Positions 1 through 7,332 of a stretch of DNA of 64,000 nucleotides are shown piece by piece. The first letter of the stretch is position 1. Each line of letters starts with the position of its first letter. The position numbers were made by a program, and so were the translations under genes. The notes beneath the pieces are model-generated. The model did not search any database and was not told where the DNA came from. It worked only from the letters and a program-made list of their open reading frames with translations. This DNA is from JADLCX01 sp964630785 (GTDB lineage: Bacteria; Planctomycetota; Phycisphaerae; Phycisphaerales; UBA1924). The stretch lies in contig CAZVZG010000001.1 of the NCBI GenBank assembly GCA_964630785.1, forward strand, positions 240,253-304,252. Direction: 5' to 3'.

Positions 1-1596
1 GCTGCGCCCGAGCAGGACCGCTCCGCCGGCGCGCCCGCGCCCAACACGCTCATCGATCCGGTCGTCCTCGGCCTGCCCGGCGCGCTGCCGGTGATGAACA
101 AGGCCGCGGTCGAACTGAGCATGATGGTCGGCATGGCCCTGGGCTGCTCGGTCGCGCCGCTGAGCAAATGGGACCGCAAGAGCTACTTCTACCCCGACCT
201 GCCCAAGAACTACCAGATCAGCCAGTTCCAGCTCCCGCTCTGCTTCGACGGCAGCGTCGAGCTGCCCGTGATCGGAGACGACGGTCAGATCGACTGGGAC
301 CGGACGATCGCCGAGGAGACCGTCGGCAAGCGCATCGGCATCGTTCGCGCCCACCTCGAAGAGGACGCCGGCAAGCTCATCCACGAGGGCGCGGGTGCGG
401 AGGAACGCTCGCTCGTCGATTGGAACCGCGCCGGCACGCCCCTGCTCGAGATCGTCACCCTGCCCGACTTCACCTCGGCCGATCAGACCGTCGTCTTCGC
501 CCGGATGCTCCGCAACATCTGCCGATTCCTCGGCGCCAGCGAGGGCGTCATGCAACGCGGCCACATGCGCTTCGAGCCCAACATCAACTGCATCCTCACG
601 CTCGACGACGGGCGCACGCTCGCCACGCCCATCGTTGAGGTCAAGAACCTCAACAGCTTCAAGTCCCTCCGCGGCGCGATCGAGCACGAGCTCCGCGAGC
701 AGCCCGGGCGATGGAAGCGCGACGGCCTCGTCCACGGCCCCGGCGCCAAGTCCACCCGCGGCTGGGACGACGCACGACAGGCCACCTTCCCTCAGCGCGG
801 CAAGGAAGACGCCCACGACTACCGCTATTTCCCCGACCCCGACCTCGTGCCCGTCGCCGTCGATGAGCCCTGGCGCGAGCGCGTCCGCGCACGCGTCACC
901 GAGCTCCCCCTCGCACGCACGCGCCGCTACATCCGCGACTACGGCCTCTCGCCCAAGGAGGCCGCGGCCATCACCGACGAGCGCGACGTGTGTCGTCTGT
1001 ATGAGGAGACCGTCCGCCTCGCCACCGACGCCGGGCTCGAAACCACCAACGCCGCACGCAAGGCCGCCAACGCCATCCTCCAGAGCGGGGCCAAGCGCGC
1101 CAACGAACGCGGCGCGGCCGCCGCCCGCGCCGCGCGTGAATCCGGGCGCACGCCGTCGCCCCCCGAGCCCGTGCTCGTGAGCGATCTGGGCATCACCGCG
1201 AGCCAGATCGCCGGCATCATCAAGCTGCGCGAGGACGGCGCGATCGGCTCCAACGCCGCCGACGAGCTCTTCGGCATCCTCTGCTCACCCTTCGAGGTCC
1301 ACACCGGCCCGGCCGCCGTCGAGGTGGACGACGGCGTGCGGCACGAGCCCGCCGGCGCCGACCCCGCCGAGGTCGCCGCCCGCCGCGGCATGATCACCGT
1401 GCGCGACGCGGGCGCCATCGCCAAGTGGTGTGAACAGGCCATCGCCGAAAACGTCAAGTCCGCCGACGACGTCCGGGCCGGCAAGCTCCAGGCCCTCGGC
1501 CGCCTTGTGGGCGCGGCCATGAAGAACTCCGCCGGCCAGGGCGACGCTCAGACCATCCGCAAGACGCTGCTGGAGATGCTCGGCGCGAGCGAGTGA
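1..1596 (+). CDS. gatB: Asp-tRNA(Asn)/Glu-tRNA(Gln) amidotransferase subunit B (5' partial)
   Basis: The protein is GatB of the GatCAB complex, which binds mischarged Glu-tRNA(Gln)/Asp-tRNA(Asn) and phosphorylates the aminoacyl group before amidation. The reading frame is open from base 1, so the start lies upstream of the window; an internal ATG at 91 is not the start, because the family block around PNTLIDPVVLGLPG lies before it. Other family blocks follow: RFEPNINC, EVKNLNSFKSLRGAIEHE, RGWDDAR and AHDYRYFPDPDLVP. The C-terminal part (ASQIAGIIKLREDG onward) is the GatB/Yqey tRNA-binding domain. At 531 visible residues plus the missing N-terminus it is longer than the usual length of about 480. 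gatA and gatC are not in the window. Confidence 0.97.
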   Translation, partial: AAPEQDRSAGAPAPNTLIDPVVLGLPGALPVMNKAAVELSMMVGMALGCSVAPLSKWDRKSYFYPDLPKNYQISQFQLPLCFDGSVELPVIGDDGQIDWDRTIAEETVGKRIGIVRAHLEEDAGKLIHEGAGAEERSLVDWNRAGTPLLEIVTLPDFTSADQTVVFARMLRNICRFLGASEGVMQRGHMRFEPNINCILTLDDGRTLATPIVEVKNLNSFKSLRGAIEHELREQPGRWKRDGLVHGPGAKSTRGWDDARQATFPQRGKEDAHDYRYFPDPDLVPVAVDEPWRERVRARVTELPLARTRRYIRDYGLSPKEAAAITDERDVCRLYEETVRLATDAGLETTNAARKAANAILQSGAKRANERGAAAARAARESGRTPSPPEPVLVSDLGITASQIAGIIKLREDGAIGSNAADELFGILCSPFEVHTGPAAVEVDDGVRHEPAGADPAEVAARRGMITVRDAGAIAKWCEQAIAENVKSADDVRAGKLQALGRLVGAAMKNSAGQGDAQTIRKTLLEMLGASE

Positions 1597-1699
1597 CTCG
1601 CGTCCGTGCCCTCCACCCCGTGTGTGACCGCGCCAGGTCGGAAACACCAGAACAAACCCAAACAAATAAACCAACAAATGGTCGAAATTCAAGCAACAA

Positions 1700-3055
1700 A
1701 TGGTTGATTTTCAACCAGCCACTGATCGAAAATGCACCACTATGCACCGCCGCGTCGCTCAATCCGAGCTCCGTGCCGCGCTGGCCGACACGCCGGTGGT
1801 ACTCATCCACGGCGCCCGTCAGACCGGCAAGTCCACCCTCGCCAAGGCCTTCGCCGACGAACCGCCCGGGCGGGCCTACCTCACGCTCGACGACGCCGTC
1901 GTCCTGGCCGCCGCCAAGCACGACCCCGACGGGTTCATCGCCGGCCTTCGCGGCCCGGTGGTCATCGACGAGGTGCAGCGCGTCCCGTCGCTCCTGCGGG
2001 CGATCAAGGCGTCCGTCGATCGCGATCGCACGCCCGGACGGTTCCTGCTCACCGGTTCGGCGAACGTGCTGCTCCTGCCGCGGCTGGCCGAGTCGCTCGC
2101 CGGGCGGATCGAGATCATCACGCTCTGGCCGCTCTCGCAGGGTGAGATCGCCGACGCGCCCGCGGGCTTCGTGGACGCGATTTTCAACGGTGCTCCCGCG
2201 CCCGCCCCGCCCGCCCCGACCACCGCCGCGCACGGGCGCGAGCCATCGATGCTGGACGACCTGCTTGATCGCGTTCTCCGCGGCGGATTCCCGGAGCCCG
2301 TCGCCCGCCCCTCGGCCGATCGACGCGCCGCCTGGTTCCGGTCCTACCTCACCACGATCCTCGAACGTGACGTGCGCGACATGGCGAACATCGCCGACCT
2401 CGCCGACCTGCCCCGCCTGCTCGCGCTCGTCGCCTCGCGCGCCGGCGGCCTGCTCAACTACAGCGACCTCTCCCGCGGCCTCTCGATGCCGGTTTCCACG
2501 CTCAAGCGCTACTTCGCGCTGCTCGAAGCCACGTTCCTCGTTCAGACCATGCCCGCGTGGACGACCAACCTCGGACTGCGCCTCACCAAATCCCCCAAAG
2601 TGCACCTCATCGACACCGGTCTGGCGTGCGAGCTACTCGGGGCCGATCGCGACCGCTTCGCCGCGGACGACCGCCTGCGTGGCGCAATGATCGAGAACTT
2701 CGTCTTCATGGAGATTGTGAAGCAGGCAGCGTGCGCGGCCGCTCGCCCTCGCATCCTGCACTTCCGCACCGTTTCGGGGCGGGAGGTGGACATCGTCCTC
2801 GAAACGGCCGCGGGCAAGGTCGTCGGCGTCGAGGTCAAGGCCACCGCCTCGCCATCGGGCGCGGACCTCGCCGGCCTTAGCGCGCTGGCCGAAGCGGCCG
2901 GCGACCGATTCGTCCGCGGCCTAGTGCTCTACCCCGGCTCACAGACGATCCCGTTCGGCGACCGCTTCTCCGCTGTCCCCATCTCAAGCCTCTGGACCCC
3001 GTCGTCCCCTCCCGCCCCGCCCCCACACTTGCCCCGTCCCCGGCGGGGCAAGTGA
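1700..3055 (+). CDS. AAA ATPase with DUF4143 C-terminal domain
   Basis: This is an orphan ATPase of the AAA_14/DUF4143 type; the family's role is unsettled. Seen: Walker A HGARQTGKST near the N-terminus, Walker B VVIDEVQRVP, a sensor-like block FLLTGSANVLLLP, and a C-terminal nuclease-like half containing GREVDIVLE and VGVEVKATAS (D...ExK arrangement typical of DUF4143). The start may be ATG 1700 or the in-frame ATG at 1742; the latter fits homologues better because MHRRVAQSEL directly precedes the ATPase fold. The 1640-1720 leader is strikingly A-rich for this genome, which hints at recent acquisition. The last codons run into a perfect 10-bp hairpin. Such genes are often scattered by horizontal transfer. 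Confidence 0.88.
   Translation: MVDFQPATDRKCTTMHRRVAQSELRAALADTPVVLIHGARQTGKSTLAKAFADEPPGRAYLTLDDAVVLAAAKHDPDGFIAGLRGPVVIDEVQRVPSLLRAIKASVDRDRTPGRFLLTGSANVLLLPRLAESLAGRIEIITLWPLSQGEIADAPAGFVDAIFNGAPAPAPPAPTTAAHGREPSMLDDLLDRVLRGGFPEPVARPSADRRAAWFRSYLTTILERDVRDMANIADLADLPRLLALVASRAGGLLNYSDLSRGLSMPVSTLKRYFALLEATFLVQTMPAWTTNLGLRLTKSPKVHLIDTGLACELLGADRDRFAADDRLRGAMIENFVFMEIVKQAACAAARPRILHFRTVSGREVDIVLETAAGKVVGVEVKATASPSGADLAGLSALAEAAGDRFVRGLVLYPGSQTIPFGDRFSAVPISSLWTPSSPPAPPPHLPRPRRGK
3027..3053. terminator. GC-rich hairpin overlapping the end of the AAA gene
   Basis: ACTTGCCCCG and CGGGGCAAGT form a perfect 10-bp stem with a 7-nt loop. It ends on the first base of the TGA stop of the AAA gene. 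No T-run follows, so it may be a repeat relic instead of an intrinsic terminator. The following bases (CCTGAAGCTTGGCTTCC) resemble a worn second arm of the palindromic family seen at 6272-7201. It also sits between two convergent genes, where a bidirectional terminator would be useful. Confidence 0.45.
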
Positions 3056-3082
3056 CCTGAAGCTTGGCTTCCAACTCCTCTG

Positions 3083-5161
3083 CTACTTCTTCTCTTTGAG
3101 CGCTTCAGCGATCCCCGGCACCTGGTCCGCGCCCCGCTCGATCTCGATGCTCGAACCCTTGAAGTCGCTGCCCACGGGCTCGACGCGCCCGCCCAGGTGC
3201 GCCGCCAGGAACGCCTCGGCCACGGCGTAGAACGACTGCCGGTTCTCCGGGCGTGCAAAGCCGTGGCCCTCGTCCGGGTACACGACGTACGTCACCGGGA
3301 TCTTCTTGTCGGTCATCGCCTTGACGATCTGGTCGCTCTCGGCCTTGTTCACACGCGGGTCGTGCGCGCCCTGCGCGATCAGCAGCGGGCGCACGATCTT
3401 GTCCGCGTGCGTCGCCGGCGAGCGCTCTAGCAGGAACTTGCGGCCCTCATCCGTCCTCGGGTCGCCCACCATCTTGTACATGTACTCCAGGAACGGCTTC
3501 CAGTACGGCGGGATCGTCTTCATGAACGTCGTCAGGTTCGACACGCCCACGATGTCCACGCCGCAAGCGAACTTCTCCGGCGTGAAAGTCATCCCCGCCA
3601 GCGCGGCGTACCCGCCGTAGCTGCCGCCGTAGATCGCCACCTTCGCCGGGTCGGCCACCTTTTCCTTGATCGCCCAATCCACGGCGTCGATCAGGTCGTC
3701 CTGCATCGTTCCGCCCCACTGGCGCTCGCTGGCGTTGAGGAACCGCTTGCCGAACCCGGTCGAGCCGCGGTAGTTCACGCTCAGCACGGCGTAGCCGCGG
3801 TTGGCCAGCCACTGGTGCTCGGGGTTATACCCCCACGAATCCCGCGCCCACGGCCCGCCGTGAACATCCAGGACCATCGGCAACGGGCGATCGGGCACGC
3901 GGTCGTTGTCCGCGTCGCTCCCCGGCGGCAGCGAGAGGTAACACACCATCGTCAGCCCGTCCCGCGTCTTGACAAGTTCCGGCGTCATCGAGGCCAGCGT
4001 GTAGCCCTTGAGCCCGGGGCGCATGGCGTACAGCAGCGTCACCTTCGGCTCGCCGGTGGCCCCGCCGCCCGCGTGCGCGCCGCGGTCGTAGAGGTAGGTC
4101 TTGGAGGACGCGTCGTCCGGGGCCACGCCCACGATCCAGACCCGATCGTCGTGGCTGCGGCTGGCCACGATCAGGTTTCCGGGGCCCGTGTTCTTGCGGA
4201 GGAACTGCCAGTCCAGCTCCAGGTCGCGGTCGATGATCCCCCACGTGGGCTTCTCGTACTCATACTCGACCGCCTGGATCGTCTTCTTCGTCGGGTGGAT
4301 CAGCACCGAGCCCGCATCGCACTTGTCGAACTGGAAGACGGTCTTCTTCTCGCCGGTCTTGAGGTCCACGGCAAAGATCGCCGACGTGTCACGCCCCCGC
4401 GTGTCGCGCACGTAGCGCACGTTCCCCGTCGCGTCGTACCCGACCTCGCCCCACCCGTCGAAGTCCTCGCGGGGGATCCGTTGGTACTCCTCGAACTCGA
4501 CCTTGCCGTCCTTGTCCAACGCCTTGTACTCGACCACGTCCCCGCTCTCGACCATCTTCTGGCCGAACCGGACGCGGAAGTCGTCGTCCACGCTGTAGCT
4601 CATGAACCCGTCGTTCTGCAGCATCAGCGTCCGCTCACCCGTGCGGATGTTCACGCGGTACAGGTCGTGCAGCGACGGGTCCCGGTCGTTGATCCCCAGC
4701 ACCACCTCCTCGGGGAACTTGTCGCTCACCTGCTCCACCTGCACCGCCACCTTGTCGAACGGCGTGAGCGGGATGGTCTTGCCCGTGGCCAGGTCGACGC
4801 TGAACGCCCGCCAGTTCTCGTCGCCGTTGCTGTCCTGCAGATAGATCACGTGCTGGCTGGTGTACGCCCAGAAGTACTGCCGGATGCCGCGCTTGGTGTC
4901 GTGCGTCACGGGCTTGGCGTCCTGCATCCGCCCGCTCGGGCCCACCCACACGTTGAGCACGCCGTCCACCGGGGCCAGGAACGACAGGCGCGCACCGTCC
5001 GGCGAGACCTGAGCCCCCGCCTTCTCCGGGTTGCCGAAGATCACCGACCGCGGGATCAGTCCGGCTCCCCCCTCCCCCCCGGCCTGCGCCAGCGCCGAAG
5101 CCGACACCGACACGCCCAGCGCCGCGATCAGCAGCGACACGATTCGCACTTGAACCTTCAT
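3083..5161 (-). CDS. secreted S9-family (prolyl oligopeptidase-like) peptidase
   Basis: This is a 692-aa serine peptidase of the S9 family (acylaminoacyl-peptidase/DPP-like), predicted to be exported. The chosen start is ATG 5161 (MKVQVRIVSLLIAALG), which gives a clean signal peptide ending near ASALA. An upstream ATG at 5251 would read through an intergenic inverted repeat and is rejected. Residues about 40-400 form the beta-propeller-like region. The C-terminal alpha/beta hydrolase contains the catalytic triad Ser514 (GGSYGGY), Asp601 (HDPRVNKAES) and His633 (DEGHGF). It likely degrades short peptides outside the cytoplasm. It is convergent with the AAA gene and stands alone as a transcription unit. 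Confidence 0.94.
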   Translation of the reverse strand: MKVQVRIVSLLIAALGVSVSASALAQAGGEGGAGLIPRSVIFGNPEKAGAQVSPDGARLSFLAPVDGVLNVWVGPSGRMQDAKPVTHDTKRGIRQYFWAYTSQHVIYLQDSNGDENWRAFSVDLATGKTIPLTPFDKVAVQVEQVSDKFPEEVVLGINDRDPSLHDLYRVNIRTGERTLMLQNDGFMSYSVDDDFRVRFGQKMVESGDVVEYKALDKDGKVEFEEYQRIPREDFDGWGEVGYDATGNVRYVRDTRGRDTSAIFAVDLKTGEKKTVFQFDKCDAGSVLIHPTKKTIQAVEYEYEKPTWGIIDRDLELDWQFLRKNTGPGNLIVASRSHDDRVWIVGVAPDDASSKTYLYDRGAHAGGGATGEPKVTLLYAMRPGLKGYTLASMTPELVKTRDGLTMVCYLSLPPGSDADNDRVPDRPLPMVLDVHGGPWARDSWGYNPEHQWLANRGYAVLSVNYRGSTGFGKRFLNASERQWGGTMQDDLIDAVDWAIKEKVADPAKVAIYGGSYGGYAALAGMTFTPEKFACGVDIVGVSNLTTFMKTIPPYWKPFLEYMYKMVGDPRTDEGRKFLLERSPATHADKIVRPLLIAQGAHDPRVNKAESDQIVKAMTDKKIPVTYVVYPDEGHGFARPENRQSFYAVAEAFLAAHLGGRVEPVGSDFKGSSIEIERGADQVPGIAEALKEKK

Positions 5162-5211
5162 GACTCGTTGTTTCCTGTTGATTCTGGGCCCACCCCGAGA
5201 TTTTGAGCTTG

Positions 5212-5297
5212 GGTTCACCGCGGAGGCGCGGAGGGCGCGGAGGAACTCCATGAACGTTCACGACTCCTCCGCGTGCTCCGCGCCTCCGCGGTGAACC
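5212..5297. repeat. long inverted repeat (family C hairpin), copy 1
   Basis: GGTTCACCGCGGAGGCGCGG... at 5212-5233 is repeated exactly in reverse complement at 5276-5297 (22 bp). A second inner block (CGCGGAGGA / TCCTCCGCG) extends the imperfect stem to about 33 bp. It lies just upstream of the S9 peptidase start. A looser relative, built on the same CACGGAG/CGGAGGA wording, is at 12347-12455. Confidence 0.85.
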
Positions 5298-5430
5298 AGC
5301 CCTTGAACAGGCCCCAAGCGTACACATTCGCACCGCGTAGAGCGGCGCACCTCAAAAACGCCCAAGCGTTCCGGTTACAAACCGCCATCCCTCGCCGCGG
5401 CTGCGGCCGTGTGCCGAGCTCCCATCCCCC

Positions 5431-6243
5431 TCAACCGTTATCGGTCTGCGTTACCTGCGCCCGGCGCGCTCCGGCCATGTTCACCCCCGTCACCCGCCGG
5501 ATCGCGTGATTCGCCACGATCCCGATCACGCCCAGCACCACCAGCATCAGCACCACCCCGGCCGCGAACATCCACTTCGGCGTCGCGCTGGCGATGTCCT
5601 GTGCGCTGGTGAGCTCGTGCACCCGCGTGCCCACCCACACCGCCGCGACCGTGCGCGGCGCCATCCCGATCAGCGTCCCCAGCACATACGGCCCCCGCGG
5701 CACGCGCACCGACGCCATCACCAGGTTGGTGAGCGCAAACGGCGAGTTCGGCGGCAGCCTCAGCAGCGCGACCGTCCCCAGCGTCTTGAAGAACCCGCCC
5801 CCCGCACGTCCCGAGATGAACGCCTCGCGCACCGCCTTCCACTGCGGCTTGCCCTCGATCGCCTTGACCACCCGATCGCCCGAGGCCCGTCGCGCGATCT
5901 CGTACCCGATCACCGCCCCGCCCGCAAACCCCGCGAGCGCGGCCGGCGCCCCGATCATCATCCCGAACGCAAACCCCCCGAGCGCCGACTGCGCATACGT
6001 CGGCAACAACGCCATCCCGCTCAACGCCGCGAACCCCGCGACGTACACCGCCACCCCCGCGCCGCCGTGCGTGCGCAGAAAGTCCGCGGCCGTCTTCATA
6101 TACCCGATGAGCAGCAACCCGCCCACCGCCGGCAGCACCGCCGCCGCCACCGCCAGCGGCCCCGCGGGCCCGAGCGTGCGCCAGATCGACGCCGCGGAAG
6201 GCTTTGCCGATCCATCATGCTCCTCCGCCTGCGGCTTGCTCAC
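5431..6243 (-). CDS. TVP38/TMEM64-family (VTT domain) membrane protein
   Basis: This is a 270-aa integral membrane protein of the DedA/TVP38/VTT superfamily, a group linked to lipid scrambling or flux across the cytoplasmic membrane. Hydrophobic segments lie near residues 28-50, 65-85 and 90-130, and in the C-terminal third. The family signature region is GGFAFGMMIGAP...GAVIGYEIARR followed by LPPNSPFALTNLVMAS, corresponding to the re-entrant-loop motif. A hydrophobic C-terminal segment ends near HAIRRVTG. The start MSKPQAEEHD at 6243 has no competing upstream start of note. Substrate and physiological role cannot be told from the sequence. The gene is transcribed away from the repeat cluster to its right. 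Confidence 0.88.
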   Translation of the reverse strand: MSKPQAEEHDGSAKPSAASIWRTLGPAGPLAVAAAVLPAVGGLLLIGYMKTAADFLRTHGGAGVAVYVAGFAALSGMALLPTYAQSALGGFAFGMMIGAPAALAGFAGGAVIGYEIARRASGDRVVKAIEGKPQWKAVREAFISGRAGGGFFKTLGTVALLRLPPNSPFALTNLVMASVRVPRGPYVLGTLIGMAPRTVAAVWVGTRVHELTSAQDIASATPKWMFAAGVVLMLVVLGVIGIVANHAIRRVTGVNMAGARRAQVTQTDNG

Positions 6244-6271
6244 GACCGGACCTTAGGCGCACAGGTGCCCG

Positions 6272-6333
6272 CCTCCCCCGCCACCGGCGGGGGAGGACAG
6301 ACTTGAGGCGCAGCCTCAAGTCAGGAGGGGGTG
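6272..6333 (+). repeat. family A palindromic repeat, two-hairpin form (copy 1)
   Basis: The first hairpin is CCTCCCCCGCC/GGCGGGGGAGG and the second is GACTTGAGGC/GCCTCAAGTC, followed by a GGAGGGGGTG tail. The tail is shared by all family A copies in this cluster. It is the first of six copies packed into 930 bp. Confidence 0.85.
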
Positions 6334-6360
6334 TGTGTCCCTCCCCGCATCCGAGCCCTC

Positions 6361-6416
6361 CTCCCCCGCGCCCCGCGGGGGAGGACGTTCGAGCGCAGCG
6401 AGAACCGGAGGGGGTG
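6361..6416 (+). repeat. family A palindromic repeat, GAGCGCAGCGAGAA form (copy 2)
   Basis: CTCCCCCGCGCCCCGCGGGGGAG forms a hairpin, followed by GACGTTCGAGCGCAGCGAGAA and the CCGGAGGGGGTG tail. It is nearly identical to the copies at 7142 and 9172. Confidence 0.85.
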
Positions 6417-6438
6417 CGTCTCCGTCAGCTCACCCACA

Positions 6439-6498
6439 CCTCCATCCGCCTTGAAATCGCGCTTCAAGTCTGTCCTCCCCCGCCGGTGGCGGGGGAGG
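6439..6498 (-). repeat. family A palindromic repeat, reverse orientation (copy 3), overlapping the DUF559 gene end
   Basis: Read on the minus strand this is CCTCCCCCGCCACCGGCGGGGG, then CTTGAAGCGCGATTTCAAGG, then a GGAGG tail. Its first hairpin supplies the last residues and stop codon of the DUF559 reading frame. Confidence 0.85.
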
Positions 6499-6895
6499 GG
6501 GCTCTCACACTCCGGCTCGCCCCCGCCCGCGCGTGCAGCGTCTCCCGAATCAGCCGCACAACCGCGGCCCGGCGGAAGGTCACACCCCGCGCCGACACCC
6601 GCAACGTCTCGATGTTCCGGGCCCGCATCCACTCGTCGCGCCGCCGATCCGCGTCGCGCCGGCCGTCGTGCCAGTCGCTGTCGATCTCCACCACCAACGC
6701 GGCCTCGTGACCATAGAAATCAGCCACGTACGGCCCGAGCGGGTGCTGCCGCCGAAACCTGAACCCATCCAGCCGGTTGCCACGAAGCTCGGACCACAGA
6801 ATCCGCTCGACCGTGGTCATCCTCTCGCGCAGCGCCCCCGCAAGTTCATCGGCCGCATCCGTAGGACGAGTCCCACGCTGATAAGCCCGTGGCAT
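6464..6895 (-). CDS. DUF559 endonuclease-domain protein
   Basis: This 143-aa protein of the DUF559 family shares the Vsr/PD-(D/E)XK-like nuclease fold. The start ATG 6895 (MPRAYQRGTR) is chosen because upstream codons are translated repeat DNA. Seen: LWSELRGNRLDGFRFRRQ (28-50), then GPYVADFY with Asp59, VVEIDSDWH with Glu70 and Asp72, and a C-terminal helix R-x-x-N-I-E-T-L-R-V. The usual EIDG is EIDS here. The last about 12 residues (PSPATGGGG...) are encoded by an inserted family A repeat, so the native C-terminus has been replaced. Repeat copies flank the gene on both sides. Function is unproven for the family; a role in repeat mobility or repair is inference. Confidence 0.86.
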   Translation of the reverse strand: MPRAYQRGTRPTDAADELAGALRERMTTVERILWSELRGNRLDGFRFRRQHPLGPYVADFYGHEAALVVEIDSDWHDGRRDADRRRDEWMRARNIETLRVSARGVTFRRAAVVRLIRETLHARAGASRSVRAPSPATGGGGQT

Positions 6896-6924
6896 CTTCT
6901 CAACATACCACAACCCCAAGCCCG

Positions 6925-6982
6925 CCTCCCCCGCGCCCCGCGGGGGAGGCAGATTCAAGCGCAGCGAGAATCGGAGGGGGTG
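6925..6982 (+). repeat. family A palindromic repeat (copy 4)
   Basis: CCTCCCCCGCGCCCCGCGGG... hairpin, CAGATTCAAGCGCAGCGAGAA and the TCGGAGGGGGTG tail. It lies 30 bp upstream of the DUF559 start and points away from the gene's direction of transcription. Confidence 0.85.
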
Positions 6983-6999
6983 TGTCTCCTCCCCACACC

Positions 7000-7057
7000 C
7001 CCTCCTGACTTGAAGCGGCGCTTCAAGTCTGTCCTCCCCCGCCGGTGGCGGGGGAGG
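7000..7057 (-). repeat. family A palindromic repeat, reverse two-hairpin form (copy 5)
   Basis: In reverse this reads CCTCCCCCGCCACCGGCGGG, then GACTTGAAGCGCCGCTTCAAGTC-like arms, then a GGAGGGGGTG tail. With copy 4 it forms an inverted pair. A worn half-copy (GAGAACCGGCGGGGGTG) follows at 7063-7082. Confidence 0.85.
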
Positions 7058-7141
7058 CGGCTGCGAGAACCGGCGGGGGTGTGTCTCTCCGCATCTGAAC
7101 CCCACCCCCTCGGTATCGCCCCCATGCCCAACCCCAAAGTG

Positions 7142-7201
7142 CCTCCTCCCCCGCGCCCCGCGGGGGAGGACGTTCGAGCGAAGAGAGAACCGGAGGGGGT
7201 G
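7142..7201 (+). repeat. family A palindromic repeat (copy 6)
   Basis: CCTCCTCCCCCGCGCCCCGC hairpin, GACGTTCGAGCGAAGAGAGAA and the CCGGAGGGGGTG tail. It ends one base before the 7-bp tandem array at 7202. Confidence 0.85.
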
Positions 7202-7264
7202 AGGTAGAAGGTAAGAGGTAAGAGGTAAGAGATGAGCGGTGAGAGGGAAGAGGCAAGCGGCAAG
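7202..7264 (+). repeat. heptanucleotide tandem array (nine 7-bp units)
   Basis: The units, in order, are AGGTAGA, AGGTAAG three times, AGATGAG, CGGTGAG, AGGGAAG, AGGCAAG and CGGCAAG. The 7-bp period is exact while the sequence drifts. It lies about 70 bp before the gamma-glutamyltransferase start and is purine-rich on the coding strand. Confidence 0.88.
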
Positions 7265-7332
7265 GCGGGCTCGGACAGCAGCCGTGGCCGATGCCCACCC
7301 ACCCCCTCCCCCCGGCGCGTTACGCTCCCGTC

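Noticed and set aside
3815..5206. A 463-aa plus-strand ORF opposite the S9 peptidase
   Set aside because: It is a GC-driven shadow rich in Val, His and Arg, without a signal, domain or ribosome-binding site. The same holds for long antisense ORFs opposite the metalloproteases (27798-31421), feoB (59477-61846) and metG (61976-63631).
6272..7201. The repeat cluster as a CRISPR array
   Set aside because: Copies differ in orientation and form, spacing is irregular, a protein gene lies inside, and no cas genes are present.
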